Assembly: GCA_002422205.1 (NCBI GenBank)
Contig: DITS01000007.1
Coordinates: forward strand, 1-29,403
Direction of reading: 5' to 3'
Origin: Alphaproteobacteria bacterium UBA6178
GTDB taxonomy: Bacteria; Pseudomonadota; Alphaproteobacteria; Rickettsiales; UBA3002
Length of the DNA stretch: 29,403 nucleotides
Part shown: positions 1 to 7,098 of the stretch, in pieces
Numbering within the stretch: the first letter of the stretch is position 1
Layout: each line of letters starts with the position of its first letter
Made by a program: the position numbers and the translations under genes
The notes under the pieces: model-generated
The model's database searches: none
What the model was told of the DNA's origin: nothing
Seen by the model: the letters and a program-made list of their open reading frames with translations, nothing else

Positions 1-1736
1 CCCTCGGTCTTGCTTGCCGGTGGCTCGGTTTCCTGCTTTTTCAGGTTCTGCCGTTCCTGTTCGCTCCGCAGCGCATCCAGATTCGGGTTCAGGATGTGCA
101 GCGCCGCCAGCCCGTACACCCGGCAATCCAGCGCCTCGTTGCGTTTGCCTTTCGGCATCACCCACACCCGCGTCGGGTGGCCGTTGATAAACTTGGTCTG
201 AATCCGTTCGGCGGTGAGCTGCTGGAAGTATTCCTCCGGGTAATCTGCCGGGAAATGGCAATAGCCCGGACCCGGCTGGTGAATTTTCAGCCGCGAGTAA
301 ATCATTTGCTTCGCCGTGTCCGTGCCGAGGGTAAACAGCTTCACGCGCAGCTTGTTGGCCTTGCTGAATTTGCTCACTAGCGGCTTGCCTGCCGTGGACG
401 CGCCTTTGATCGCATACACTCGCGCATGTTCGCGGCGCTTACAGAATTCATAGACTTTCTGCGTGTGATGACCGCCCGTATCCACGCACGCCGCCAGCAC
501 CGATAACGTACCGCCATCCGCACGCTGAAAGGTTTGCCCCAGCACCTTGTCGAGGTCTTCCCATACTTTATTCTGCGCCGGGTCGCCGTGGATGACATGG
601 TATTGCAGCGACCAGCTCTCCTGCCCAACGCCCCAGCCAATCACTTCCGCTTCCAGCCGGTCGCCTTGCACGTCCACGCCAGCGGTGATGACCACCACAC
701 CGGCAGGCGCAACCCGCCCCCAGTTTTCCTTGCGCCCCAGCAGGCCGGATGCGTCGATGCCTTCGCTCGCTTCCTTCCATGTTTCGCCAAGGCTGGTATT
801 GACCCACACCTTCAGCGTTTCCGGCAGGCGCTTGGCCTTCAGGAAACTTGTCACCATTTCCGACCAGCGCACCCACGGGCTGTAAAGCTCCGAGATATGA
901 AAGCCTGCAACGCCGTTAAACGGGGCAGATGCCCACCATTCGCCACGCGCCAGCATCCATTGCTTGTCGCTTTCGCCCAGCTTCGCTTGGCAATGCTCGC
1001 ACTCGTAATACGCCGCTTCCGGCTTGGCCTTGTCGAACTTCAGCTGCGCCCAGCACAGCACCTGAAACTTTTTGCATTCCGGGCATGGCACATGAAAGCG
1101 GCGCATGTCGCTTTGCTGATACCGTGCATCAATCTTGCTTTCGCCCTCGATGGTGGGCGTGCTGGCCGATACCAGCAACCGGTTCCAAAAGGTCGTGGTG
1201 CGTTTCTGCGCCAGTGAACCGGGGTCGCCTTCCGCACCGGCTGAGGATGGGTAACGATCTTCCTCATCCAGCAGCACGATGCGGATAGGCCTGCTTGCCA
1301 GCGACGAAGGGCTGTTTGCTCCGGCCATCGTCAGGTGACCGCCGGTGAACTTCTTATGCAGTAGCGTGTTGTCGCTGTTGCGGGTCTTGGAATCCTTAAA
1401 CAGGTTGCCCAGCGCCTCCGTATCCCGAATCATCGGCGCGAGGCGGTCTTTGCTCCATGCCTCCGACATTTCCAGTGTCGGCTGGATAAACAGGATGGGC
1501 GACGGGTCTTGGTGAACGAAATAGCCGAGGATATTATTCAGAATCTCGGTTTTACCGATTTGCGCCGAGGTCATAAACACCACCTCGCGCACGCCGGGTT
1601 CGTTTACCGCATCCATCATGCCCCGTTGGTAGGGCGCTCTGTCAGTCCTCCATCTTCCCGGTTCGGCGCTTGCCTCCGGGCTTAGTTTTCGGTGCGCGTC
1701 TGCCCACTGGCTTACGGTCAGTTCCGGCGGCGGCAT
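1..1736 (-). CDS. terL: Phage terminase large subunit (GpA family), 3' end outside window
   Basis: ATP-driven DNA packaging motor and cos-cutting nuclease of a lambda-type phage. 578 codons are open from the ATG at 1736 to the left edge, with no stop; lambda gpA is about 640 residues, so roughly the last 60 are missing. Visible signatures: the family N-terminal block EASAEPGRWRTDRAPYQRG (about 21-39), Walker A SAQIGKT (57-63), Walker B IVLLDEED (153-160), a zinc-ribbon pair CPEC (218-221) and CEHC (246-249), and acidic nuclease-type residues in GVDVQGDR (about 353-360), CVDTGG (about 417) and LDCRVYG (about 536). The start lies inside nu1, 95 bases before the nu1 stop, which keeps the conserved N-terminal block; the next ATG would lose it. 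A GGAAGG lies upstream of the start. The packaging role follows from family knowledge. Confidence 0.93.
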   Translation of the reverse strand, partial: MPPPELTVSQWADAHRKLSPEASAEPGRWRTDRAPYQRGMMDAVNEPGVREVVFMTSAQIGKTEILNNILGYFVHQDPSPILFIQPTLEMSEAWSKDRLAPMIRDTEALGNLFKDSKTRNSDNTLLHKKFTGGHLTMAGANSPSSLASRPIRIVLLDEEDRYPSSAGAEGDPGSLAQKRTTTFWNRLLVSASTPTIEGESKIDARYQQSDMRRFHVPCPECKKFQVLCWAQLKFDKAKPEAAYYECEHCQAKLGESDKQWMLARGEWWASAPFNGVAGFHISELYSPWVRWSEMVTSFLKAKRLPETLKVWVNTSLGETWKEASEGIDASGLLGRKENWGRVAPAGVVVITAGVDVQGDRLEAEVIGWGVGQESWSLQYHVIHGDPAQNKVWEDLDKVLGQTFQRADGGTLSVLAACVDTGGHHTQKVYEFCKRREHARVYAIKGASTAGKPLVSKFSKANKLRVKLFTLGTDTAKQMIYSRLKIHQPGPGYCHFPADYPEEYFQQLTAERIQTKFINGHPTRVWVMPKGKRNEALDCRVYGLAALHILNPNLDALRSEQERQNLKKQETEPPASKTE

Positions 1737-2241
1737 CCATGCCAGCGCCACCTTCCGCCGCAGCTTCTGATACAGTGTCGGTTGCGTCATCATCTTTGGC
1801 GAGTTCGGTTAGCGCCTCGTAAATGCTATGCTTCAGGAACCGCTCGATTTCGGCGGGTTCGGTCATCACGGCGATTTGAAAGGCGGTTTTGGTCGGCAGC
1901 GCCAAGAGCCGCATCCGGCAGGCGCTGATATGCTGGAGCCAATCGGTTTCCACGGATTCAATCGCCACCAGCTGGTTACGCATGGTGGCCACTTCCAATT
2001 CGGTTTTGTCGGCCTGCGCTTTAATCAGGCGTGCGCGTTCGTGGTGCGTGTCCTGCGCGGAAACGCCGCTGCCAAAGGCGCGATCTTGTAAATAATGCAC
2101 ATACTGCTGAACGCAGCGTACCAGGTCGTATTTACCTTTCTCTGGTTTGGGGATGATTCCATCCCGCGCCAGCTGCTGCACTCGTCGCTCGGTCAGGTTC
2201 AAAAACCGTGCGATCACGGCGACTTTGTGGAGAATCTGCAT
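1642..2241 (-). CDS. Phage terminase small subunit (Nu1-like)
   Basis: DNA-recognition subunit of the packaging terminase; in lambda, Nu1 binds the cosB repeats and recruits gpA. 199 residues. The N-terminal part (about 1-45) has a winged-helix/MerR-like start, FLNLTERRVQQLARDGIIP, typical of Nu1; the middle (about 65-110) is helical with ARLIKAQADKTELEVATMR; the tail (about 160-199) is low complexity with alternating acidic and Lys/Arg-rich stretches. The last 95 bases overlap the large-subunit gene in another frame. It follows the methyltransferase gene by 12 bases, so it is probably cotranscribed with the genes between it and the cos-like site. Its binding sites are probably the repeats at 5433-5529. 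Confidence 0.88.
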   Translation of the reverse strand: MQILHKVAVIARFLNLTERRVQQLARDGIIPKPEKGKYDLVRCVQQYVHYLQDRAFGSGVSAQDTHHERARLIKAQADKTELEVATMRNQLVAIESVETDWLQHISACRMRLLALPTKTAFQIAVMTEPAEIERFLKHSIYEALTELAKDDDATDTVSEAAAEGGAGMDAAAGTDRKPVGRRAPKTKPGGKRRTGKMED

Positions 2242-2253
2242 AAGGAATTCCTG

Positions 2254-2931
2254 TCATGACGTGATGACCCATCCTGCAAACTCTCCGAATCGAAACCATT
2301 CTGCGGCATCATCACCCAGCATCGCAGGGTCAAGCGGTCGCTGCACCCCTCCGAGTGACAGTTCTTTGGCAATGATTTGTTCAGCTTCCACCCCGGCAGC
2401 CACTTTACCGGCCAGCGTCAGCCGCCACAGCACGGTTGCCTGATAGCCGGTGGCCGCTTGGCATTTATCCACGATGATGATTGCACCACCGGGCTTCAGC
2501 GAGGCTTTCAGCTTGGCAATGAATTCCGCACGCGCACCCACTGGCATGAACATCAGCACCAAGTAGCAGATAGCCACGTCAAACGGTTCGAAGTGGTAGC
2601 GGCAAGCATCCATCTGGACGAGGTTATCCTTGCCCGGACCATCATACCGGGCGCACATTTCCGCGCTCGGCTCAATCGGCACCAGCCGCGCTTGCCGCTG
2701 CAAAAGGGCAGCTTCCAGCGAACGGCCTATGTTGCCGGTGGATGCGCCGATGTCATACACCATCCCATTTTGCGGAATGTAATGACGGGCGATATGCGCC
2801 ACCGCGCCGGTAACCAGATCATACCAAGGCAGCTGCTCCCGAACATGCAGGTTGAATCCTTTGGCTACCGAGGCGTTCTCGAATGTCCACTCCTTGGGGA
2901 TGTGGATGGCGTTGTCGGTAGTTCTGTCCAT
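2254..2931 (-). CDS. Class I SAM-dependent methyltransferase (CmoA-like), phage-borne
   Basis: Predicted S-adenosylmethionine-dependent methyltransferase; substrate unknown. 225 residues. The N-terminal segment FENASVAKGFNLHVREQLPWY (18-38) resembles the start of the CmoA/YecO family. Motif I is MVYDIGASTGNIGRSL (about 57-72), the acidic end of strand 2 is VPIEPSAEM (about 84-92), and the later part has FDVAICYLVLMFMP and LKPGGAIIIVDK (about 116-155). CmoA itself uses carboxy-SAM to modify tRNA uridine; whether this phage relative does the same cannot be read from sequence. It begins 67 bases before the end of the HAD-like gene and lies directly upstream of nu1, which places it in the packaging operon. 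Function in DNA, tRNA or protein modification is open. Confidence 0.8.
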   Translation of the reverse strand: MDRTTDNAIHIPKEWTFENASVAKGFNLHVREQLPWYDLVTGAVAHIARHYIPQNGMVYDIGASTGNIGRSLEAALLQRQARLVPIEPSAEMCARYDGPGKDNLVQMDACRYHFEPFDVAICYLVLMFMPVGARAEFIAKLKASLKPGGAIIIVDKCQAATGYQATVLWRLTLAGKVAAGVEAEQIIAKELSLGGVQRPLDPAMLGDDAAEWFRFGEFAGWVITS

Positions 2932-3326
2932 TGTTCGTTCTCGACTATTTTGATCGAAGGAATGCCGTACTCCGCATACATCGCGTGCGTGCGGGGATTG
3001 CTTTCAATCGCAAGGTATTGTGCGTTCTTCCCATGCTTCGGAAAGACATGCTGCTCCAGCATGATGCGTTTCGCTTCATGCGGTGGCTTGTGGTAGCGGT
3101 TGAAAAACGCCTCCTGTGGAGTCCATCCGACCTTGAAATAAATACTATCGAGCGTGGCCTGCCGGTGCATTTCAGGTCGCGCTGTCATCAGAATCGTGTG
3201 ATATGGCGCAACCAGACTCACCAGCCATTCGCGGTATTTTTCATGCTGTATCTGCATGGCGAACGGGCGTTTCTTTTCCGTGCTGTTGGCTACCAGCGTG
3301 TAGTTTAGATCGAGCAGAATAATCAT
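2865..3326 (-). CDS. HAD-like protein with altered catalytic motif
   Basis: 153 residues with a HAD-fold pattern: motif I LLDLNYTLV (residues 4-12), motif II ILMTARP (about 45-51), a motif III lysine in HEAKRIML, and a motif IV-like acidic segment LAIESNPRTHAMYAEYGIP. HAD phosphatases carry DxDx(T/V); here the first Asp (D6) is present but the second acid is Asn (N8), so ordinary phosphatase activity is doubtful. The start ATG overlaps the previous gene's stop as ATGA. The C-terminal Pro/Ser/Thr-rich tail overlaps the methyltransferase gene by 67 bases in another frame. It could act on nucleotides or nucleic-acid ends together with its neighbours, but that is only inference from context. Confidence 0.72.
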   Translation of the reverse strand: MIILLDLNYTLVANSTEKKRPFAMQIQHEKYREWLVSLVAPYHTILMTARPEMHRQATLDSIYFKVGWTPQEAFFNRYHKPPHEAKRIMLEQHVFPKHGKNAQYLAIESNPRTHAMYAEYGIPSIKIVENEQWTELPTTPSTSPRSGHSRTPR

Positions 3327-4837
3327 AGCTTCATTCCCAGCCGCTGTTCAAAGGCACTTATCGCTTCCTCCACAAGCCCCATGCGGCTTCCGTCAGGATA
3401 CGGTAGGTCAAACTCAAAAGCGATAGCTGCTTTCAGTCGTTTCGGATTGATAGCCAATGGCTTAGAGCATACGGCCTGCACGTTACTGTTGCTTTCGTTC
3501 ACCTGCACTTTGGCGAAGAATTCTTTGAACAATCCGTAGAACTCTTTTTGCGAATGGTACTTCTGCACCTTGGGCGATGTAGCGATGTCGCCCAGCGTAA
3601 TGCCCGGTTCATAATCCAGCTTGAACAGCACCGCGCCGGACTGCCGCTCATTCAGCGAATGGTAACCACTCAGCTGCTTGAGGTTGATATGGTTGCTGGC
3701 CGAGGCGACCGCGTAGAGGCGCGTTGCATCATCCGCCAGCGCCGCGCAGATGCAGGCGATATGCTGCCGGTCAGCATGGAAAGGCACGCTATTTAGCACA
3801 CTCGATATGAAGATGGATGACCAGCGCAGCTTGTCCGTGCCAATGGCGTGCAGAAACTCGCGGGTTAGCGCGATGCTCTCTGCCTTATCAATCTCATCGC
3901 CATCATTCACCCGGTACGGCTCGAACGGCGTGACGCTTATTCCCAGCTTTCGCAAGATGCGCGTTTCATGCAAATGGCCTGCGCCGAAATCCAACACGCA
4001 ACGGCCATGCTTTTTAATCCAGCGATCACGGTTCGCCTGATTATTCATGTCGAATGCCTTCGCAGTCGAGTCACCGGCCACCGCGAAGATGAATCCACGG
4101 CCAAGGCTATTTCGCACCTGCCGGAGGCGGCGGAATGAATTATGGCGCAGCAGGTCTTCGTAGCGACGGTGGATGTCAAAATCCATCGAGAGGTAATTCA
4201 GCATGGCTTCTGCCAACCGGCCTTCCTCATCAGTGACGAATACGACCGGAACCTGTGCAAGCCCCAGTTCAGCACCGTGCTGCAACCTACCTATCCCGTT
4301 CACGACCCGGTAATCCCGCGTAGCCACGATGGGCATGGTGATGCCGCGCCGCTTAAGCGTTTTGGCGATATTCAGCGAGTAGGCTTTCCAGCGCCCCTGA
4401 TTTGCTTTCAGAAACGGAGCGATGGGGTGCATCTTTGCATTCAGGCACGGGTAAAACTCCGGCGTGTTCACCTCCTTATCGGGGATGCACTCCGCCAGCT
4501 TCCGCACGTCCGTTGCCTTCAACTGCTCGTTAATCTTCGCTACCGTGTCGCTCTGGCCGAGGTCATTGGTGGCGCGGTTAAATACCACGTTCACGCCCTT
4601 ACGTTCCGCCAAGTCCATCGAGCGGGTTACCTCCAACGGCACTTGCTTCGCACCCATGCGGCACGCAACATGATGGCGCTGGTGGCCGGAAATGATTTCA
4701 CCGTCGGGCGTGGCGTAAAGCGGCAGCAGAAAGCCCAGCTTACGCAGCGACAACTCAATCAGGTCAAGCCGCGCCGGGTCAGCGATACGCGGGTTGTAGG
4801 TAGAGGGTTCAATCTGTGTGACATCGACCAGTTTCAT
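3323..4837 (-). CDS. Tandem ParB-like domains plus methyltransferase-like domain
   Basis: 504 residues from the ATG at 4837, which overlaps the upstream stop as ATGA; a longer open frame upstream to 4915 is overlapping coding sequence of the neighbour. Residues about 1-85 are ParB-like (YNPRI, LSLRKLGFLLPLYA, then GHQRHHVACRMGAKQVPLEV). Residues about 140-215 look like a second, weaker ParB-like unit (TLKRRGITMPIVA, then GIGRLQHGAELGLAQVPVVFV). Residues about 275-400 look like a SAM methyltransferase: CVLDFGAGHLHETRILRKLG, then an acidic FEPY, then SSVLNSVPFHADRQH. ParB-like folds in phages are often nucleotide- or DNA-handling domains; the combined activity is not known to me. It sits between cos and nu1 in a chain of overlapping genes. 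Confidence 0.75.
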   Translation of the reverse strand: MKLVDVTQIEPSTYNPRIADPARLDLIELSLRKLGFLLPLYATPDGEIISGHQRHHVACRMGAKQVPLEVTRSMDLAERKGVNVVFNRATNDLGQSDTVAKINEQLKATDVRKLAECIPDKEVNTPEFYPCLNAKMHPIAPFLKANQGRWKAYSLNIAKTLKRRGITMPIVATRDYRVVNGIGRLQHGAELGLAQVPVVFVTDEEGRLAEAMLNYLSMDFDIHRRYEDLLRHNSFRRLRQVRNSLGRGFIFAVAGDSTAKAFDMNNQANRDRWIKKHGRCVLDFGAGHLHETRILRKLGISVTPFEPYRVNDGDEIDKAESIALTREFLHAIGTDKLRWSSIFISSVLNSVPFHADRQHIACICAALADDATRLYAVASASNHINLKQLSGYHSLNERQSGAVLFKLDYEPGITLGDIATSPKVQKYHSQKEFYGLFKEFFAKVQVNESNSNVQAVCSKPLAINPKRLKAAIAFEFDLPYPDGSRMGLVEEAISAFEQRLGMKL

Positions 4838-5427
4838 AAGCCTAACCGCCGTTTCAGTTCTGCGATGATTTCCTTTTTCTCGAACCCGACAGATTGCTTG
4901 AGTGCTTCCAGCCATTCGAGATATTGCTCTCGCGGGATGGGGAACGTGTAGCCACCGATGCGTGCGGTGGTATCGGCTTCCTCGATGTCATCATCATCGT
5001 CCTTGCCAAAACCATCTTCCAACAAGCCATCCACCGAGGCCTTGATGTCCCGCAATTCTTCATCGTTAAACCCCAACAGGTCGGCGCTAAATGCCGCTTC
5101 TTCCAACTCCACGATTTCCAACTGGAGCAATGCCTTGTCCCATTCCGATTCCTCGCCCACGCGGTTGTCGGTAATGCGATAGGCCTTGATCTGCTCCGGC
5201 GTGAGGTCTGTGGCGATATGCACCGGCACCTTTTTCAGCCCCAGCCGTTTCGCCGCCTCGTATCGGACATGGCCGACGACAATGACCATTTCGCCATCCA
5301 CGACAATCGGCTGGCGGAAGCCAAACTCCTTGATGGAAGCCGCGACTTTCTCCACCGCGTGCGCGTTAATCCTTGGATTCCGTGCATACGGAAGCACCTG
5401 ATCCAGCGGCATCAGTTCTATTTTCAT
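4834..5427 (-). CDS. ParB-like nuclease domain protein, phage-borne
   Basis: 197 residues from the ATG at 5427, chosen because the ParB fold starts there (MKIELMPLDQVLPYARNPRI) and a GGGGTG lies just upstream; the longer open frame to 5643 runs through the cos-like sequence and is not expected to be coding. The ParB core spans about 1-95: NPRI, VAASIKEFGFRQPIVV, GHVRYEAAKRLGLKKVPV, then LTPEQIKAYRITDNRV. The C-terminal half is acidic (DDDDDIEEAD about 140) and ends in a helical, charged segment. It is the first gene after the cosB-like repeats and overlaps the next gene by four bases. Role in DNA binding, nicking or partition is inferred from the family only. Confidence 0.8.
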   Translation of the reverse strand: MKIELMPLDQVLPYARNPRINAHAVEKVAASIKEFGFRQPIVVDGEMVIVVGHVRYEAAKRLGLKKVPVHIATDLTPEQIKAYRITDNRVGEESEWDKALLQLEIVELEEAAFSADLLGFNDEELRDIKASVDGLLEDGFGKDDDDDIEEADTTARIGGYTFPIPREQYLEWLEALKQSVGFEKKEIIAELKRRLGL

Positions 5428-5432
5428 AAACA

Positions 5433-5529
5433 CCCCATTTCGTTTTTTTGACCGACCCATTTCGTTTTTTGATTTCTGGATGCTGTTGATATTCCTCAAT
5501 AACAGCACCAAAAAAACGAAACGAAATGG
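5433..5529. repeat. cosB-like repeats, candidate Nu1 binding sites
   Basis: Three copies of a core related to CCATTTCGTTTTTT. Two are direct on the plus strand (5434-5449 and 5456-5470); the third (5510-5529) is inverted and carries an extra CGTTT. Between the inverted copy and the other two the minus strand has TATCAACAGCATC, a loose match to an IHF site. Lambda cosB has three R sites of mixed orientation with an IHF site between them, so the arrangement is similar; the sequences are not identical to lambda R sites. Confidence 0.55.
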
Positions 5530-5547
5530 ACATTCCAGCTCTGTCCC

Positions 5548-5574
5548 TAGCGAAATCCCGCGCTCGCGGCGTAC
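5548..5574 (-). other. Candidate phage cohesive-end site (cosN)
   Basis: The minus strand reads CGCGGGATTTCGCTA at 5548-5562, 14 of 15 bases as in the lambda left end (CGCGGGTTTTCGCTA). The 12 bases before it, GTACGCCGCGAG (5563-5574), occupy the place of lambda's 12-base overhang. A dyad ccgcg-ct-cgcgg at 5558-5569 covers the expected nick region. Direction agrees with packaging toward the terminase genes. The lambda comparison is from memory, and the exact nicks cannot be set from sequence. Confidence 0.6.
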
Positions 5575-5734
5575 CCGTGGAGGGTGGTCGGGAAGGACCC
5601 GCCGCCGCGCCGGTTGAAAGCGGCTCTGAGCGCCACCCGTCAACCGACTGTAATCATTAATAAAAGACCGTTGATTGCAGGTGCAGGCCTGTTATCCATT
5701 TAGGTATAACCAACTGTTCCTAAAGGATAATGAT

Positions 5735-6073
5735 ATGCAAACTGCCACTGATACCACCACCCGAATCGCCGCCCTGAATGACATGCTTCGTCACACCTAC
5801 TGGGGTGGCAAAGTCATGATGACACCGGGCATCACCGCGCTGCCGGAAGATACGCAACACGCTATCTTCCGTGCAGTGCAGGAGTTCGATACGTTCACCG
5901 AGGATAACGACCCATACGGTGAGCATGACTTCGGCAAGGTGGTGGTGAATGGTGTTAGCTGCTTCTGGAAGATCAGCTATTACGACCATACCCTGTGCTA
6001 TGGGTCAGAAGACCCCGCCAATACCGACATCACCACCCGCGTGCTGACCATCATGCTCACCAGTGAGTATTAA
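5735..6073 (+). CDS. DUF3768 family protein
   Basis: 112 residues from the ATG at 5735, which is preceded by AAAGGA at a good distance; a longer frame back to 5675 lacks a ribosome binding site. The sequence matches my recollection of DUF3768: RIAALNDMLRHT near the start, then GKVMMTPGI, a central acidic FDTFTEDNDPYGEHDFG, and GVSCFWKISYYDHTLCYGSEDPA followed by TRVLTIMLTSEY. The family is found mainly on alphaproteobacterial plasmids, phages and islands, and has no established function. It is the only rightward gene in the prophage part and its stop overlaps the stop of the convergent tail gene by three bases. Confidence 0.82.
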   Translation: MQTATDTTTRIAALNDMLRHTYWGGKVMMTPGITALPEDTQHAIFRAVQEFDTFTEDNDPYGEHDFGKVVVNGVSCFWKISYYDHTLCYGSEDPANTDITTRVLTIMLTSEY

Positions 6074-6651
6074 CGCTTAATTCTCGACAGGTAATAAGCG
6101 AGGTTCTGCGTAAACTCTTTGGGCAACCGCTCCATCACCTTGCTCTCCATGATTGCCGCATTCTCCCGTTGCTTGAACAGCTGCATGATACCGGGACCAA
6201 ACAGCATCTTCAGCGGCAACCGCTTTCCTGATTTCCTCACATAGATTTCTGTATTGCTCGAACCCTTCTTACGCGGCGCGATGAAAGCCCCGCGATAGGT
6301 TTTCGTTTTCCCCCATGCCTTCGCTTTTACGGGACCGCGCTTCCCACCGGGCTGCTGCGTCGGCTTGCGCGACCCCACTACGAACTCGATAAGATGCAGG
6401 GGGCGATCACTTGCCACCAACGTCGCCCACAGGCGTTTGAAATTGGCACGGCGCGTTTCGATACGCCGTTTTATACCCGCTTGCCTGCTACCCATCTGCG
6501 GCGCGATATGCGAGGCACTGGCGACTTTTGCACTATCTGCTACCCGGTTTAACGTCCGAACCGTTGCCTCCGGCACAACCTGCCTTTCTAGGGCGTGCAG
6601 CCCCCGGCGCAGCGATTTGATGTCGCTTTCCACTGATAGATCGAATGTCAT
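6070..6651 (-). CDS. Phage minor tail protein Z-like
   Basis: 193 residues from the ATG at 6651 (MTFDLSVESD), preceded by AAGGA; an upstream in-frame ATG at 6693 gives 14 more residues without family resemblance. The N-terminal region has LRRGLHALERQVVPEATVRTLN and the rest is basic, with ARRANFKRLWATL-type segments and ends in TQNLAYYLSRIKR, as in the lambda gpZ/minor tail Z family needed for tail completion and DNA injection. It is separated from the terminase operon by the cos-like site and by DUF3768, so in virion DNA it would lie at the opposite end from the terminase. It is the last phage-like gene before the host NO-response locus. Confidence 0.72.
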   Translation of the reverse strand: MTFDLSVESDIKSLRRGLHALERQVVPEATVRTLNRVADSAKVASASHIAPQMGSRQAGIKRRIETRRANFKRLWATLVASDRPLHLIEFVVGSRKPTQQPGGKRGPVKAKAWGKTKTYRGAFIAPRKKGSSNTEIYVRKSGKRLPLKMLFGPGIMQLFKQRENAAIMESKVMERLPKEFTQNLAYYLSRIKR

Positions 6652-6731
6652 GGTTGATGTCCTTGCTACGCTGCTACACTTAGCGGTTCCCACTGGAAGG
6701 TTGCCCCTCCCAGTGGTGGCGAGAACTGAAA

Positions 6732-7052
6732 TTACTGATCGCTGAGAATCTTGATGACCAGTAGCGTTAATGTTTCTTCTGCTTCTACGGCGTGCATGGT
6801 TTTAGGGGGCATGTAGAGCCATGCGCCGGCTGTGAGTTCCTGCGACTCTTCACCAATAATAAAAGAACCTTTCCCACTCAAACATTGCACAATGGCAGAG
6901 CCTTGAGCCTGATGAGGCGGCAAAGAGCCGCCTGCTTGAATGACCACATGAATGGCTTCAAATTGTGCATTTTTAACAATAGAGGAAAATTTTCCGCCAC
7001 CGATGCTTTTCAAATCTATGACTTTATTGGGTAGCGCATTCTCATTCGACAT
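6732..7052 (-). CDS. Small cupin-domain protein in the hmp operon
   Basis: 106 residues, a single cupin barrel: HVVIQAGGSLPPHQAQGSAIVQCLSG (motif 1 region, about 35-60) and LTAGAWLYMPPKTMHAVEA (motif 2 region, about 73-91). Metal-ligand residues are sparse: one His in motif 1 (PPHQ) and one in motif 2 (MHAV), so metal binding is uncertain. An AAGGAG precedes the start. It lies 46 bases after the hmp stop on the same strand, with no terminator visible between them, so it is probably cotranscribed with hmp and controlled by NsrR. A sensing or protective role in nitrosative stress is inference from position. Confidence 0.8.
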   Translation of the reverse strand: MSNENALPNKVIDLKSIGGGKFSSIVKNAQFEAIHVVIQAGGSLPPHQAQGSAIVQCLSGKGSFIIGEESQELTAGAWLYMPPKTMHAVEAEETLTLLVIKILSDQ

Positions 7053-7098
7053 TTCTTATCTCCTTGTTGTTAAGTATGCGCCGTGTAGTGGGCAGTTA

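Noticed and set aside
534..1217. 227-residue plus-strand frame
   Set aside because: Shadow of the large terminase gene, whose motifs are unambiguous on the minus strand.
5428..5643. 72-residue extension of the ParB-like protein
   Set aside because: It covers the cos-like site and repeats and lacks ParB similarity; the ATG at 5427 fits better.
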